Shown: in pieces, positions 1-10,911 of the stretch
How positions within the stretch are numbered: position 1 is the stretch's first letter
How the letters are laid out: the number at the start of each line of letters is the position of its first letter
NCBI RefSeq assembly: GCF_029024925.1
Contig: NZ_CP118962.1
Location: 1,148,001-1,212,000, forward strand
Length of the DNA stretch: 64,000 nt
Origin: Enterococcus faecalis
Lineage (GTDB): Bacteria > Bacillota > Bacilli > Lactobacillales > Enterococcaceae
Direction: 5' to 3'
The notes under the pieces: model-generated
Told to the model about the DNA's origin: nothing
The model's database searches: none
The model's input: the letters and a program-made list of their open reading frames with translations, nothing else
Made by a program: the position numbers and the translations under genes

Positions 1-35
1 ATCGAAGTGTGACAAAGCATTTCGATGATTTTTTT
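1..35 (+). terminator. Intrinsic terminator of the gene upstream of the window
   Basis: Nine-base arms (1-9 and 18-26, one G-T pair) enclose an 8-nt loop and are followed by a run of seven T at 29-35. The gene it ends lies outside the window. Confidence 0.7.
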
Positions 36-81
36 ATTACAAAAGTTGGTATTGATGGTTTTTGAAGGTGGTTTGCAGCGA

Positions 82-108
82 TTAGCACTCTTTCATGAAG
101 AGTGCTAA
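82..108. promoter_or_regulatory. CIRCE operator 1 (HrcA binding site)
   Basis: Perfect TTAGCACTC-N9-GAGTGCTAA inverted repeat. This is the established CIRCE consensus bound by the HrcA repressor. It lies upstream of the -35 box of the hrcA promoter. Confidence 0.97.
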
Positions 109-125
109 AAAGTTGCGTATTTCCC

Positions 126-154
126 TTGACAAAAAGGTAAGGACTTGTTATATT
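126..154 (+). promoter_or_regulatory. Sigma-A promoter of the hrcA-grpE-dnaK operon
   Basis: TTGACA at 126-131 and TATATT at 149-154 are separated by 17 bases. The promoter lies between the two CIRCE elements, so HrcA bound at either site should block RNA polymerase. Confidence 0.9.
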
Positions 155-165
155 AGTATATGTAG

Positions 166-192
166 TTAGCACTTAGATGTTAAGAGTGCTAA
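166..192. promoter_or_regulatory. CIRCE operator 2 (HrcA binding site)
   Basis: TTAGCACTT-N9-GAGTGCTAA, one base off the consensus in the left arm. It covers the expected transcription start region and ends just before the hrcA ribosome binding site. Confidence 0.95.
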
Positions 193-210
193 TGAAGGGT
201 GGTAATAACG

Positions 211-1254
211 ATGATTACAGAAAGACAACAAAATATCTTGAGACTTATCATCCAAAATTACACGAACACGGGCTTACCTGTCGGTTCTAAGAAATTGATG
301 GAGGATGGCATTGCCTCTAGTTCTGCCACAATTCGTAATGATATGAAAGCATTAGAGGAATACGGCTTATTAGCTAAGACCCATTCTTCTTCAGGGCGAA
401 TCCCCTCAATGGCTGGTTATCGTTACTACGTGGATCATCTTTTACAACCAACACAAGTAGAAGAGAACGAACTTAGAAGAATCCGTCAATCTTTTGGAAA
501 AGAATTTCATGAGATTAATGATATTATTCGACAATCAGCTGAAATTCTATCAGAATTGACAAGTTATACTGCTTTTTCATTAGGACCTGAAGTGAAAGAA
601 CGGAAATTAACCGGCTTTCGAATGGTTCCTTTGAATGATCGGCAAGTCCTTGCTATTATAGTGACAGATAAAGGCAATGTTGAAAACCAAGTATTTGCCA
701 TTCCTGCCGCTGTTTCTAGCCAAGATCTTGAAAAAATGACACAAATCATCAATGATAAGTTGGTTGGACAACCTTTGTTGACCGTTTATCATCGTTTGCG
801 GACGGAGATTCCGATGATTTTACATCGCTATTTCCAAACGCCAGAAGGAATGATGAACTTATTCGATGAGATGTTAGGACATGCCTTTGAAGAAAAAGTC
901 TTTGTCGGTGGTCGCATGAATTTGTTAGATTTTGGCATCAAACAAGATATTGAACAATTGAAATCTGTCTATTCCTTTATGCAAAATTCTGATGAGCTGA
1001 CGCATTTATTAAATGGTTCTGCAACAACAGAAAATCCAATTGTTTTTCGTATCGGCTCAGAAATTGGCAACAATCTCTTAGAAGATATGAGCATGATCAC
1101 TGCTACGTATGAAGTATCAGGACATGGCAAAGGAACAATTGCCCTGCTAGGACCAACCAGTATGCCGTATTCAAAAATATTCGGTTTGGTAGACACGTTT
1201 CGACATGAGCTAGCTTCACAACTAGGTGACTATTACCGTTTTTTAGGTAATTAA
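211..1254 (+). CDS. hrcA: Heat-inducible transcription repressor HrcA
   Basis: 347 residues, normal for HrcA. The N-terminus (ITERQQNILRLIIQNYTNTG, then PVGSK and the SSATIRNDM helix) is the winged-helix DNA-binding domain, and the rest is the HrcA regulatory domain. It represses class I heat-shock genes by binding CIRCE; two copies lie directly upstream, so it represses itself together with grpE and dnaK. A GTG at 199 is in frame, but the AAGGGTGG ribosome binding site at 195-202 fits the ATG at 211, which is chosen. It is the first gene of the operon and its activity in other firmicutes depends on GroEL. Confidence 0.97.
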   Translation: MITERQQNILRLIIQNYTNTGLPVGSKKLMEDGIASSSATIRNDMKALEEYGLLAKTHSSSGRIPSMAGYRYYVDHLLQPTQVEENELRRIRQSFGKEFHEINDIIRQSAEILSELTSYTAFSLGPEVKERKLTGFRMVPLNDRQVLAIIVTDKGNVENQVFAIPAAVSSQDLEKMTQIINDKLVGQPLLTVYHRLRTEIPMILHRYFQTPEGMMNLFDEMLGHAFEEKVFVGGRMNLLDFGIKQDIEQLKSVYSFMQNSDELTHLLNGSATTENPIVFRIGSEIGNNLLEDMSMITATYEVSGHGKGTIALLGPTSMPYSKIFGLVDTFRHELASQLGDYYRFLGN

Positions 1255-1308
1255 GCAAACCTTGTTAGGATAAGAAGTAGATGCATAAAGAGAAAGGAAG
1301 TTGCTGAA

Positions 1309-1848
1309 GTGAGTAAAAAAGAAGAGAAGCAAGAAGAATTACAAGAAGAAATGGAAGCTGTTGATGCTGCTGGCGTTTCTGAAGTAGAAGTTGAAGCAAC
1401 AGAGATTGAAAATCTTAAAGCAGAGCTTTCCGAAATGGAAGACAAGTTCTTGCGGGCAAGAGCCGAAATTGCTAATATGAGCAATCGAAATAAAAACGAA
1501 CGAGAATTATTAGTTCGTTACCGCTCACAAGATTTAGGTAAAAAGATTTTACCATCTATTGATAATTTAGAACGAGCAATGGCTATTGAAGTATCAGATG
1601 AACAAGGCGAAAGCTTGAAAAAAGGTATTTCGATGGTGCTAGAAAGTATTACTGTGGCTTTAAAAGAAGAAGGAATTGAAGAAATCCCAGCAATGGGTGA
1701 AACCTTTGATCCAAATTTACATCAAGCCGTTCAAACAGTCCCTGCTTCTGAAGAAACCCCAGCAGATACCATTGTTGAAGTTCTACAAAAAGGGTACAAA
1801 TTACAAGATCGTGTGTTACGACCATCAATGGTCATTGTTGCACAATAA
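1309..1848 (+). CDS. grpE: Nucleotide exchange factor GrpE
   Basis: 179 residues starting at GTG behind an AAAGGAAG ribosome binding site. The acidic N-terminus is followed by a long coiled coil (about residues 30-80: ENLKAELSEMEDKFLRARAE). The C-terminal beta domain ends with the family signature GYKLQDRVLRPSMVIVA. GrpE releases ADP from DnaK and thereby resets the chaperone cycle in the cytoplasm. It sits between hrcA and dnaK in the HrcA-controlled operon. Confidence 0.97.
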   Translation: MSKKEEKQEELQEEMEAVDAAGVSEVEVEATEIENLKAELSEMEDKFLRARAEIANMSNRNKNERELLVRYRSQDLGKKILPSIDNLERAMAIEVSDEQGESLKKGISMVLESITVALKEEGIEEIPAMGETFDPNLHQAVQTVPASEETPADTIVEVLQKGYKLQDRVLRPSMVIVAQ

Positions 1849-1886
1849 CAAACGTTAATTAAAAATATATTATTATAGAAAACTAA

Positions 1887-3737
<1,851 letters not shown>

Positions 3738-3755
3738 TCAATAACAATTGATTTT

Positions 3756-3801
3756 AGGGACTGGATCATTAGTACAATGACTAATGTCCCAGTCCCTTGT
3801 C
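3756..3801 (+). terminator. Hairpin terminator after dnaK
   Basis: AGGGACTGG (3756-3764) pairs with CCAGTCCCT (3789-3797), with an inner TTAGT/ACTAA stem. It is followed by TGTCTTTTG. It belongs to the GGGAC-type hairpins recurring in this window and splits dnaK from dnaJ. Confidence 0.7.
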
Positions 3802-3863
3802 TTTTGTGAGAAAATCAACCACAATCAAGTTAGCAAGAAACTATTTAGGTTTTGAAAGAACTG

Positions 3864-3872
3864 TGGTATGAT
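3864..3872 (+). promoter_or_regulatory. Possible extended -10 promoter for dnaJ
   Basis: TGGTATGAT gives a TG-N extended -10 box (TATGAT at 3867-3872) without a good -35. Together with the terminator after dnaK it suggests dnaJ has its own start. No CIRCE was seen here. Tentative. Confidence 0.35.
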
Positions 3873-4028
3873 TACAACGATGTTAAACAAGCTGAAAATA
3901 CCTATTCACAGCTAGTAACACTGATTCAAGGTGTGACAGATAATCCAACCAGAGAGACCGAAAGCAATCGATGAATTTGGCTGGTTCTAAACACATTGTA
4001 AAGTTTGAAGAAAGTTGGAGGGAAGTCA

Positions 4029-5198
4029 ATGGCGACGAAACGAGATTATTATGAAGTGCTAGGATTAGCAAAAGGTGCTTCAGATGATGAAATTAAAAAA
4101 GCATACCGCAAACTTTCCAAAAAGTACCATCCAGATATTAACAAAGAAGCCGATGCGGAAGAAAAATTTAAAGAAGTTTCTGAAGCGTATGAAGTATTAA
4201 GTGATCCACAGAAAAAAGCGGCCTATGACCAATATGGCCATGCAGGAACTGATCCTAATTACGGTGGCGGCGCTGGTGGCTTTGGCGGTTTCGGTGGCGG
4301 CGGATTTAGCAGTAGTGGTTTTGGTGGATTCGAAGATATTTTCGATTCATTCTTTGGTGGCGGCGGTGGCCGTTCTGTTGATCCAAATGCACCAAGACAA
4401 GGCGCCGATTTACAATATACAATTCAATTGAAATTTGAAGAAGCTATTTTCGGTGTAGAAAAAGAGATTAAGTACAATCGAGAAGATACTTGTGCAACCT
4501 GTGGCGGTAATGGCGCCAAACCAGGCACACACCCAGAAACTTGTCATAAATGTCATGGCTCTGGAACAATCAATGTTGAACGTCAAACGCCATTAGGTCG
4601 TATGATGAGTCGTCAAACTTGTGATGTGTGTCATGGCACAGGGAAAGAAATTAAAGAACCATGTCCAACTTGTCATGGCACAGGTCATGAGAAAAAAGCA
4701 CATACTGTCAAAGTAAATGTGCCTGCTGGAGTAGAAGACGGTCAACAAATGCGCTTAGCTAACCAAGGAGAAGCGGGTACCAATGGTGGACCATATGGTG
4801 ATTTATATGTAGTCTTTCGTGTTGAAGATAGTGATATTTTCGATCGAGATGGCGCAGAAATCTACTATGATTTACCAGTAAGTTTCGTCCAAGCGGCTCT
4901 AGGGGACGAAGTAACTGTCCCAACTGTTCATGGTGACGTGAAATTAAAAATTCCGGCTGGAACACAAACTGGCACAAACTTCCGCTTAAGAGGCAAAGGT
5001 GCGCCACGTTTACGTGGTGGGGGCAATGGTGATCAACACGTGAAAGTGAAATTAATAACACCAAAAAATCTTAATGAAGAACAAAAGGATGCCCTACGAG
5101 CTTTTGCAAAAGCTGGCGGACAAAATGTAACTGAACAACAAGAAGAAGGCTTCTTTGATAAAATGAAAGATGCGTTTGGCGGTAAGAAGAAAAAATAA
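4029..5198 (+). CDS. dnaJ: Chaperone protein DnaJ (Hsp40)
   Basis: 389 residues. The J domain (residues 1-70) carries the HPD motif in [13 protein letters not shown] Gly/Phe-rich segment follows (about 75-125). Four CxxCxGxG zinc repeats lie near residues 155-225 ([32 protein letters not shown]), then the C-terminal substrate-binding domains. It stimulates DnaK ATPase and delivers clients. The GGAGGG site at 4017-4022 selects the ATG at 4029 over an in-frame upstream start at 4005. A 290-bp gap with a terminator separates it from dnaK. Confidence 0.98.
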   Translation: MATKRDYYEVLGLAKGASDDEIKKAYRKLSKKYHPDINKEADAEEKFKEVSEAYEVLSDPQKKAAYDQYGHAGTDPNYGGGAGGFGGFGGGGFSSSGFGGFEDIFDSFFGGGGGRSVDPNAPRQGADLQYTIQLKFEEAIFGVEKEIKYNREDTCATCGGNGAKPGTHPETCHKCHGSGTINVERQTPLGRMMSRQTCDVCHGTGKEIKEPCPTCHGTGHEKKAHTVKVNVPAGVEDGQQMRLANQGEAGTNGGPYGDLYVVFRVEDSDIFDRDGAEIYYDLPVSFVQAALGDEVTVPTVHGDVKLKIPAGTQTGTNFRLRGKGAPRLRGGGNGDQHVKVKLITPKNLNEEQKDALRAFAKAGGQNVTEQQEEGFFDKMKDAFGGKKKK

Positions 5199-5213
5199 AC
5201 CAAACGAGTCAGA

Positions 5214-5293
5214 GACAAAAGCAGTTAGCTCCAAGTGTTCATCACTCTCGAAGGCTAAATTGCAACGAGTAATTGTAGGTGCTGCTTTTGTTC
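5214..5293. repeat. 80-nt inverted-repeat element downstream of dnaJ
   Basis: ACAAAAGCAG (starting about 5215) is the exact reverse complement of CTGCTTTTGT (ending about 5291). The interior can also form short stems. It lies before the true terminator and has no reading frame of note. It could be a folded 3' UTR or a dispersed intergenic element; function unknown. Confidence 0.5.
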
Positions 5294-5321
5294 AACTGAT
5301 TATTTTAAGATTTAGAGAGTG

Positions 5322-5357
5322 GGACATAAGTCGTTTTGACTTATGTCCTATTTTCGT
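5322..5357 (+). terminator. Terminator after dnaJ
   Basis: GGACATAAGTC (5322-5332) and GACTTATGTCC (5338-5348) form a perfect 11-bp stem with a 5-nt loop. A T-rich tract follows. It shares the GGGACA core with other hairpins in the window. Confidence 0.85.
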
Positions 5358-5436
5358 TTTTTATTTCCAAACATTTTACGAGAATATTTTAAAATTTAGC
5401 GTATACTTAATATAAGCAAGTTAGGAGGGCTTATTT

Positions 5437-6171
5437 ATGAAACCATATGTTTATGTAATCAGTGATATTCATGGACAAGCAGATTTGTTTGATGCCTTAC
5501 TCACAGACTATGACCCAGTCGAGCATCAGCTAGTTTTAATTGGTGATTTAAACGACCGTGGTCCGCATTCTAAAGCCTGTTTTCTCAAAGGAAAAGAACT
5601 TGTCGAGCAACACGACGCTGTTTATTTACGAGGCAATCATGAAGAATATTTTTTGCAGTTTCTTCAAAATCCAGAGGACTGGTTTGCAGGATATGTTCGC
5701 AATGGTGGCAAGGAAACAATTGAAAGTCTCTTGCATCCAGGAGCTACTGCAGAATACTCACCAACAGAAATGGCCTTAATGATCCGTAGTCGCTATCCAG
5801 AGTTAGTTGATTTTTTAACAAAACGACCGCTTTATTTTGAATGGCAGCATTACTTATTTGTGCATGCTGGGGTTGATTTAACGATGGAAGATTGGCGGCA
5901 AACAGCACCTAAGGATTTTTTGTGGATTCGCGAACCCTTTCATCAAGGGAAAAATAATACAGGCAAGACCATTGTTTTTGGTCATACCATTACTCCGATG
6001 TTACATGGTGATATGCAGACCACGGACCTTTGGCAAAGTGATGGAAAAATTGGGATAGATGGTGGTGCTATTTTTGGTGGCTCTGTGCATGGTGTGATTT
6101 TTAATGAAAAAGGCATTGTCCAAGATATCGAATATCAAAAACGCACCCCTGCGTGGCAACCAGAATTTTGA
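5437..6171 (+). CDS. Metallophosphoesterase (PPP-type phosphatase-like)
   Basis: 244 residues with the calcineurin-like metal-binding motifs in order: SDIHGQ (residue 9), GDLNDRG (about 39), RGNHEE (about 66), then FVHAG and FGHT. These Asp, Asn and His residues coordinate the two metals. Members include serine/threonine protein phosphatases and Ap4A hydrolases, and the substrate here cannot be told from sequence. A TTAGGAGGG ribosome binding site precedes the ATG. It appears monocistronic, following the dnaJ terminator. Confidence 0.85.
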   Translation: MKPYVYVISDIHGQADLFDALLTDYDPVEHQLVLIGDLNDRGPHSKACFLKGKELVEQHDAVYLRGNHEEYFLQFLQNPEDWFAGYVRNGGKETIESLLHPGATAEYSPTEMALMIRSRYPELVDFLTKRPLYFEWQHYLFVHAGVDLTMEDWRQTAPKDFLWIREPFHQGKNNTGKTIVFGHTITPMLHGDMQTTDLWQSDGKIGIDGGAIFGGSVHGVIFNEKGIVQDIEYQKRTPAWQPEF

Positions 6172-6268
6172 TTCCTTAATCGTATGAATCAGTTACCTCA
6201 CTTCTATATTTAGAAGCAAAAATATGCTAAAATAGATAAGTATGCATAAGAAAAGAGGTATCTAGTTA

Positions 6269-8461
6269 ATGGCAGAAGCTTATAACGAAGAAGTAGTAGC
6301 GCTACTTCAAAAAGAATTGACAACGTATCGTTCAAAACAAATAACAACGGTTTTAACTTTATTAAATGAAGGAAATACAGTTCCTTTTATTGCCCGTTAC
6401 CGGAAAGAAATGACTGGAAGTTTAGATGAAGTCCAAATCCGTGAAATAGAAGAACGTTATCATTATTTACAAAACTTGAAAAAGCGGAAAGAAGAAGTTC
6501 TCCGTTTAATTGAAGAGCAAGGAAAACTAACAAAAGAACTCAAAACAGATATTCAAAAAGCAGTAAAAATGCAACAAGTGGAAGATTTGTATCGACCATA
6601 TAAACAAAAACGTCGGACCAAAGCGACTATCGCGAAAGAAAAAGGGTTGGAACCATTAGCAGATTGGTTGCTCTCTTTACCTGAAAACGCGGATATCTTA
6701 GCTAAAGCGGCTACTTTTATTAATGAAGAAAAAGAAGTTGCAACCGCCGAGATAGCCTTGCAAGGTGCTCATGAAATTTTAGCAGAACGTATTAGCGATG
6801 AACCAAAATACCGAACATGGTTACGTGATTATATGGTTAAACATGCGCAATACGTTAGCGTAGTTAAGGATGAAGAAAAAGACGAAAAGCGGACCTATGA
6901 AATGTATTACGATTTTGCAGAACCAGTTAGCAAAATGGTGCCGCACCGTGTCTTAGCAACGAATCGTGGTGAAAAAGAAGACATTTTAAAGGTTTCCCTT
7001 GTCGCTGATGAAACAAAAATTAATGATTATTTCCAACGTCAACTAATCGGCAAGCAAGCAACAAGCTTAGCTGCTCCATACATTGAGGCTGCTTATTTAG
7101 ATAGCTATAAACGATTCATTGGACCAGCGATTGAACGGGAGATTCGCAATGAATTAACAGAAAAAGCTGATGAACAAGCGATTGCAATTTTCGGTGAAAA
7201 TTTACGTAATTTATTATTACAGTCACCACTTAAAGGAAAAGTTGTTCTAGGATTTGACCCGGCTTATCGGACAGGCTGTAAATTAGCAGTTGTCGATGAA
7301 ACTGGTAAAGTTTTAGCAATTCAAGTGATTTATCCACATAAACCAGCGACTGCTGCGAAACGTGAAGCCGCTGGTCCAGCCTTTAAAAAGATCATTGAAG
7401 ACTATCAAGTGGACATGGTAGCTATTGGAAACGGAACGGCAAGTCGTGAATCTGAATTGTTTGTGGCAGAGCAATTAAAAGCGGTGAAGCGTGACGTCTT
7501 TTACGTGATTGTTAATGAAGCAGGGGCTTCCGTTTACTCTGCGAGTGAAGTGGCTCGTAAAGAGTTTCCTGATTTACAAGTCGAAGAACGAAGTGCGGTC
7601 AGCATTGCACGTCGTTTGCAAGATCCGTTGGCAGAATTAGTAAAAATTGATCCCAAAGCAGTCGGGGTCGGTCAATATCAGCATGACGTATCGCAAAAAC
7701 GTCTTGCCGAGCAATTGGATTTTGTTGTAGAAACTGCGGTAAACCAAGTTGGTGTTGATGTGAATACAGCGAGTGCTCAACTTTTACAACATATTTCTGG
7801 CTTAAATAAAACAACGGCGCAAAACTTAGTCACTTATCGTGATGAAAATGGTGTCTTTACAGCACGAAATCAAGTCAAAAAAGTACCTCGTTTAGGACCA
7901 AAAGCATTTGAACAAGCAATTGGCTTTTTACGAATTCCTAATGGCAAAAATGTGTTAGATAACACTGGCATTCACCCAGAAAGTTATCCAGTAGCACAAG
8001 CAATTTTAGAAAAAGCAGAGATTGCTTCTAAAGAATTAGGGACAGCAGAAGCTATCGAAAAATTGAAACAGTTACCAGTGAATCAATTAGCTACTGAGTT
8101 AGAAGTAGGTTCAGAAACACTCACAGATATTATTGCTAGTTTAATCCAACCAGGTCGTGATATGCGCGATGAGATGTCAGCGCCACTTTTACGTAAAGAC
8201 GTGTTGACGATGGAAGATTTGAAACCAGGAATGGAAATGCAAGGGACTGTTCGAAACGTAATTGACTTTGGCGCGTTTGTCGATATTGGTGTGAAGCAAG
8301 ATGGCTTAGTCCACATTTCTAAGTTAAGTACTAAATTTGTTAAGCACCCAACGGATGTTGTTGCGGTGGGGGATGTAGTCACAGTTTGGGTAGAAGATGT
8401 TGACTTGAAAAAGGGGCGTATTAGTTTAACCATGTTGCCTCGGGCTGATAGAAAAGAGTAA
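6269..8461 (+). CDS. tex: Tex-family RNA-binding transcription accessory protein
   Basis: 730 residues, the usual Tex length. The N-terminal helical Tex domain (FIARYRKEMTGSLDE near residue 38) leads to a YqgF/RNase H-like domain beginning GFDPAYRTGCKLAVVDE (about 327). Then come helix-hairpin-helix segments (VDVNTASAQLLQHISGL, about 500) and a C-terminal S1 domain (GMEMQGTVRNVIDFGAFVDI, about 650). Tex binds nucleic acid and is linked to transcription and RNA turnover. An S1 domain at the end supports RNA binding. The next gene starts two bases after the stop. Confidence 0.95.
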   Translation: MAEAYNEEVVALLQKELTTYRSKQITTVLTLLNEGNTVPFIARYRKEMTGSLDEVQIREIEERYHYLQNLKKRKEEVLRLIEEQGKLTKELKTDIQKAVKMQQVEDLYRPYKQKRRTKATIAKEKGLEPLADWLLSLPENADILAKAATFINEEKEVATAEIALQGAHEILAERISDEPKYRTWLRDYMVKHAQYVSVVKDEEKDEKRTYEMYYDFAEPVSKMVPHRVLATNRGEKEDILKVSLVADETKINDYFQRQLIGKQATSLAAPYIEAAYLDSYKRFIGPAIEREIRNELTEKADEQAIAIFGENLRNLLLQSPLKGKVVLGFDPAYRTGCKLAVVDETGKVLAIQVIYPHKPATAAKREAAGPAFKKIIEDYQVDMVAIGNGTASRESELFVAEQLKAVKRDVFYVIVNEAGASVYSASEVARKEFPDLQVEERSAVSIARRLQDPLAELVKIDPKAVGVGQYQHDVSQKRLAEQLDFVVETAVNQVGVDVNTASAQLLQHISGLNKTTAQNLVTYRDENGVFTARNQVKKVPRLGPKAFEQAIGFLRIPNGKNVLDNTGIHPESYPVAQAILEKAEIASKELGTAEAIEKLKQLPVNQLATELEVGSETLTDIIASLIQPGRDMRDEMSAPLLRKDVLTMEDLKPGMEMQGTVRNVIDFGAFVDIGVKQDGLVHISKLSTKFVKHPTDVVAVGDVVTVWVEDVDLKKGRISLTMLPRADRKE

Positions 8462-8463
8462 CA

Positions 8464-8949
8464 ATGAAAGAGTCTCAACCAGTCTTGATGACAGATCAAG
8501 CGCTTCAAACGCTAGTGGAAAAAATTTCAATCGTATTTTTTCAGAAACCTTTTCTGCATCAAGCTACATTTAATCGGCGGTTAAAAACTACGGGCGGTCG
8601 CTATCATTTAGCTTCGCATCACCTGGATTTTAATCCAACTGTCTTTTTAAAGTATGGACAAGAGGAACTGGAAAAAGTCATTAAGCATGAGTTATGTCAC
8701 TATCATTTACATTTAGCTGGCAAAGGCTATCAGCATAAAGATAAGGACTTTAAAGAGTTATTGGCTAAGACTGGCGGTGCCCGTTACGCACCGCCTCTAG
8801 TAGAACGGAAAAAAGCAGTTTTCCATCAGTACCAATGTCAGTCTTGTGGAGAAGTCATCCTCAGAAAACGACGAATTGATACGACACGATATGTCTGCGG
8901 AAAATGTCATGGGCGTTTGTCCTGGCAAGCGAAAAAAGAACAAATCTAA
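8464..8949 (+). CDS. SprT-like zinc metalloprotease-fold protein
   Basis: 161 residues. The KHELCHYHLH stretch (about residue 74) contains the HExxH zinc motif of SprT-like proteins. A C-terminal zinc ribbon has CxxC pairs (CQSCG and CGKCHG, about residues 125-150). It matches the SprT/YdcK-type family of Bacilli, whose role is not well defined. It starts two bases after the tex stop, so it is translated from the same transcript and possibly coupled. Confidence 0.88.
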   Translation: MKESQPVLMTDQALQTLVEKISIVFFQKPFLHQATFNRRLKTTGGRYHLASHHLDFNPTVFLKYGQEELEKVIKHELCHYHLHLAGKGYQHKDKDFKELLAKTGGARYAPPLVERKKAVFHQYQCQSCGEVILRKRRIDTTRYVCGKCHGRLSWQAKKEQI

Positions 8950-8954
8950 CGATT

Positions 8955-8983
8955 CTGGTCTTTGTTATCTTGACAAAGACCAG
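8955..8983 (+). terminator. Hairpin after tex-sprT
   Basis: CTGGTCTTTGT and ACAAAGACCAG form an 11-bp stem with a 7-nt loop. The following TAATTATTTTAG is only moderately T-rich, so termination may be partial. Confidence 0.65.
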
Positions 8984-9017
8984 TAATTATTTTAGGATAA
9001 ATAAGTGCTCTTAAAAT

Positions 9018-9101
9018 GCAGATGTGTTGGAATTGGCAGACAAGCATGATTGAGGGTCATGTGGACAGATGTCCGTGTGGGTTCGAGTCCCATCATCTGC
9101 A
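9018..9101 (+). tRNA. tRNA-Leu (anticodon GAG)
   Basis: GCAGATG at the 5' end pairs with CATCTGC at 9094-9100. The anticodon stem CATGA/TCATG encloses the loop TTGAGGG, giving anticodon GAG. A long variable arm, as expected for leucine tRNA, precedes the T arm with TTCGAGT. CCA is not encoded. Confidence 0.95.
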
Positions 9102-9123
9102 TCAGCTAGTATAACAAGAGGTC

Positions 9124-9174
9124 GGGACAGAAGTGTTTAACTCCGAGAAATAATAAGGAGTTGCTTCTGTTCCC
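9124..9174 (+). terminator. GGGACAGAAG-type hairpin after tRNA-Leu
   Basis: GGGACAGAAG (9124-9133) pairs with CTTCTGTTCCC (9164-9174), with an inner AACTCC/GGAGTT stem. It belongs to the recurrent GGGAC hairpin class and may terminate the tRNA transcript. Confidence 0.65.
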
Positions 9175-9191
9175 GCCGTTTATCAGTTTTT

Positions 9192-9240
9192 GAGCGTGGA
9201 GCAAAAATCCAAAGTGATTTTTGTCCCACGCTCTTGTTTA
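9192..9240. terminator. Second hairpin between tRNA-Leu and the aminotransferase gene
   Basis: GAGCGTGG (9192-9199) pairs with CCACGCTC (9226-9233). An inner CAAAAATC/GATTTTTG stem continues it. TTGTTTATT follows. Two adjacent hairpins fill most of the space from 9102 to 9347; no gene was seen there. Confidence 0.65.
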
Positions 9241-9347
9241 TTACGGAAAAACCATCAATTTTTTATTAAATTCTGATATTTATTATTGCTTTTTCATTAT
9301 AGTTGGCGTAACTTTAGAGTATAAATTTGTGAAGCGAGGGAGTCCGT

Positions 9348-10565
9348 GTGAGAAATTTTAAAAAATCTGATAAATTAAATAACGTAAGTTACGATGTCCG
9401 TGGTCCTGTTTTAGAAGAAGCAGAACGCATGCAAGAAGAGGGCATACGTATTTTGAAATTAAATACAGGGAATCCAGCGCCATTTGGTTTTGATGCCCCA
9501 AATGAAATTGTGCGCGACATGATTGTGAATGTTCGCGATTCAGAAGGTTATTCCGATTCAAAAGGTATTTTTTCTGCAAGAAAAGCGATTGAACAATATT
9601 GCCAATTAAAAAAATTTCCTAATGTAACGATTAATGATATTTACACTGGTAATGGCGTGAGTGAACTAATTACCATGTGTATGCAAGGCTTGTTAAATAA
9701 CGGCGATGAAGTACTTGTGCCAATGCCAGACTATCCTTTATGGACTGCTTCTGTTTCTTTGGCGGGCGGTACACCCGTTCATTATATTTGTGATGAGCAA
9801 GCAGAATGGTATCCAGACATTGATGATATAAAATCAAAAATAACTTCGAATACAAAAGCAATCGTTATTATAAATCCAAATAATCCGACTGGTGCTTTAT
9901 ATCCGAAAGAGTTATTACTAGAAATTGTCGAAGTGGCACGTCAAAATGATTTAATTATTTACTCCGATGAAATTTATGATCGTTTGGTCATGGACGGTTT
10001 GGTTCATGTACCGATTGCTACATTAGCACCTGATTTATTTGTCGTAACATTGAATGGTTTGTCAAAATCACATCGAGTGGCAGGCTTCCGATGCGGTTGG
10101 ATGGTGTTAAGTGGAGATAAATCACGAGTAAAAGGGTATATCGAAGGGCTAAATATGCTTGCTTCCATGCGGTTATGCTCAAATGTGTTGTCACAACAAA
10201 TCATTCAAACTGCATTAGGTGGCTATCAAAGTGTCGATGATTTACTTTTGCCAGGTGGCAGAATTTACGAACAACGAGAATTTATTTACAATGCGATAAA
10301 TGATATTCCTGGTTTATCAGCCGTGAAGCCTAAAGCAGCTTTCTATATTTTTCCGAAAATTGATACGGCCAAATTTGACATTTATGATGATGAAAAATTT
10401 GTTTTAGATTTCTTACACAAACATCATATTTTATTAGTCCATGGTGGTGGGTTCAACTGGCAACAACCCGATCACTTCCGTATTGTTTATTTACCGAAGA
10501 TGGAAGACTTAAAAACTACAGCAGATAAAATGCGTGAATTTTTAAGTACCTACAAACAAAAATAA
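9348..10565 (+). CDS. PLP-dependent aminotransferase, AlaT/AlaA-type
   Basis: 405 residues of fold-type I aminotransferase. Visible motifs are LNTGNPAPFGF near the start, NPNNPTGALY (about 175), YSDEIYDRL (about 205) and NGLSKSHRVAGFRCGW (about 235), where the Lys is the expected PLP anchor. It most resembles alanine-pyruvate aminotransferases acting with glutamate. The start is GTG behind GCGAGGGAG. It lies alone between terminators. Confidence 0.85.
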   Translation: MRNFKKSDKLNNVSYDVRGPVLEEAERMQEEGIRILKLNTGNPAPFGFDAPNEIVRDMIVNVRDSEGYSDSKGIFSARKAIEQYCQLKKFPNVTINDIYTGNGVSELITMCMQGLLNNGDEVLVPMPDYPLWTASVSLAGGTPVHYICDEQAEWYPDIDDIKSKITSNTKAIVIINPNNPTGALYPKELLLEIVEVARQNDLIIYSDEIYDRLVMDGLVHVPIATLAPDLFVVTLNGLSKSHRVAGFRCGWMVLSGDKSRVKGYIEGLNMLASMRLCSNVLSQQIIQTALGGYQSVDDLLLPGGRIYEQREFIYNAINDIPGLSAVKPKAAFYIFPKIDTAKFDIYDDEKFVLDFLHKHHILLVHGGGFNWQQPDHFRIVYLPKMEDLKTTADKMREFLSTYKQK

Positions 10566-10620
10566 AAGAACTACCAAAAAATAGCCTCTAACGAAGCTAT
10601 TTTTTGGTAGTTCTTGTTTT
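10566..10620. terminator. Bidirectional terminator
   Basis: A perfect 20-bp stem (10566-10585 with 10596-10615) has an A-rich left arm and T-rich right arm. It can serve both the aminotransferase gene and the leftward small gene at 10631-10807. Confidence 0.88.
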
Positions 10621-10630
10621 ATCAACAATA

Positions 10631-10807
10631 CTATTCTGCGGTTTCACATGCTTTTTTACTAATAATCATTCGGTTGGTATATTTTTCTTCCATATCAGGA
10701 CTAGGATTTGCTACTACGATGAGATAAGAATTTTCATACTCCTTCTCCACAAAGCCTGAATAATTTGTTTTTTCCCAAATGAAGTGAACTTTTTTCTCTT
10801 CGGCCAT
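10631..10807 (-). CDS. Small DUF2187-like protein (58 aa)
   Basis: 58 residues beginning MAEEKKVHFIWEKTN. The middle GFVEKEYENSYLIVVANP resembles the DUF2187/YkvS pattern G-x-V-E-K-x-x-x-N-S-x-x-V, followed by a conserved-looking RMIISKKACE end. An AAGGAG ribosome binding site lies upstream on the minus strand. It is divergent from the Rgg-type regulator gene, with a 14-bp palindrome between them. Function of the family is unknown. Confidence 0.75.
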   Translation of the reverse strand: MAEEKKVHFIWEKTNYSGFVEKEYENSYLIVVANPSPDMEEKYTNRMIISKKACETAE

Positions 10808-10911
10808 ACAATAACACTCCTTTTTAATAAAAATGAACCTATTTATTTTCTAAGAAAACCTTAGATAATGTTCTTGCAGTATATTATGCAATAAAGTACA
10901 ATAAAAGCATA

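Noticed and set aside
5170-5415. 81-codon plus-strand frame after dnaJ
   Set aside because: Runs through the inverted-repeat element and the dnaJ terminator, with no ribosome binding site.
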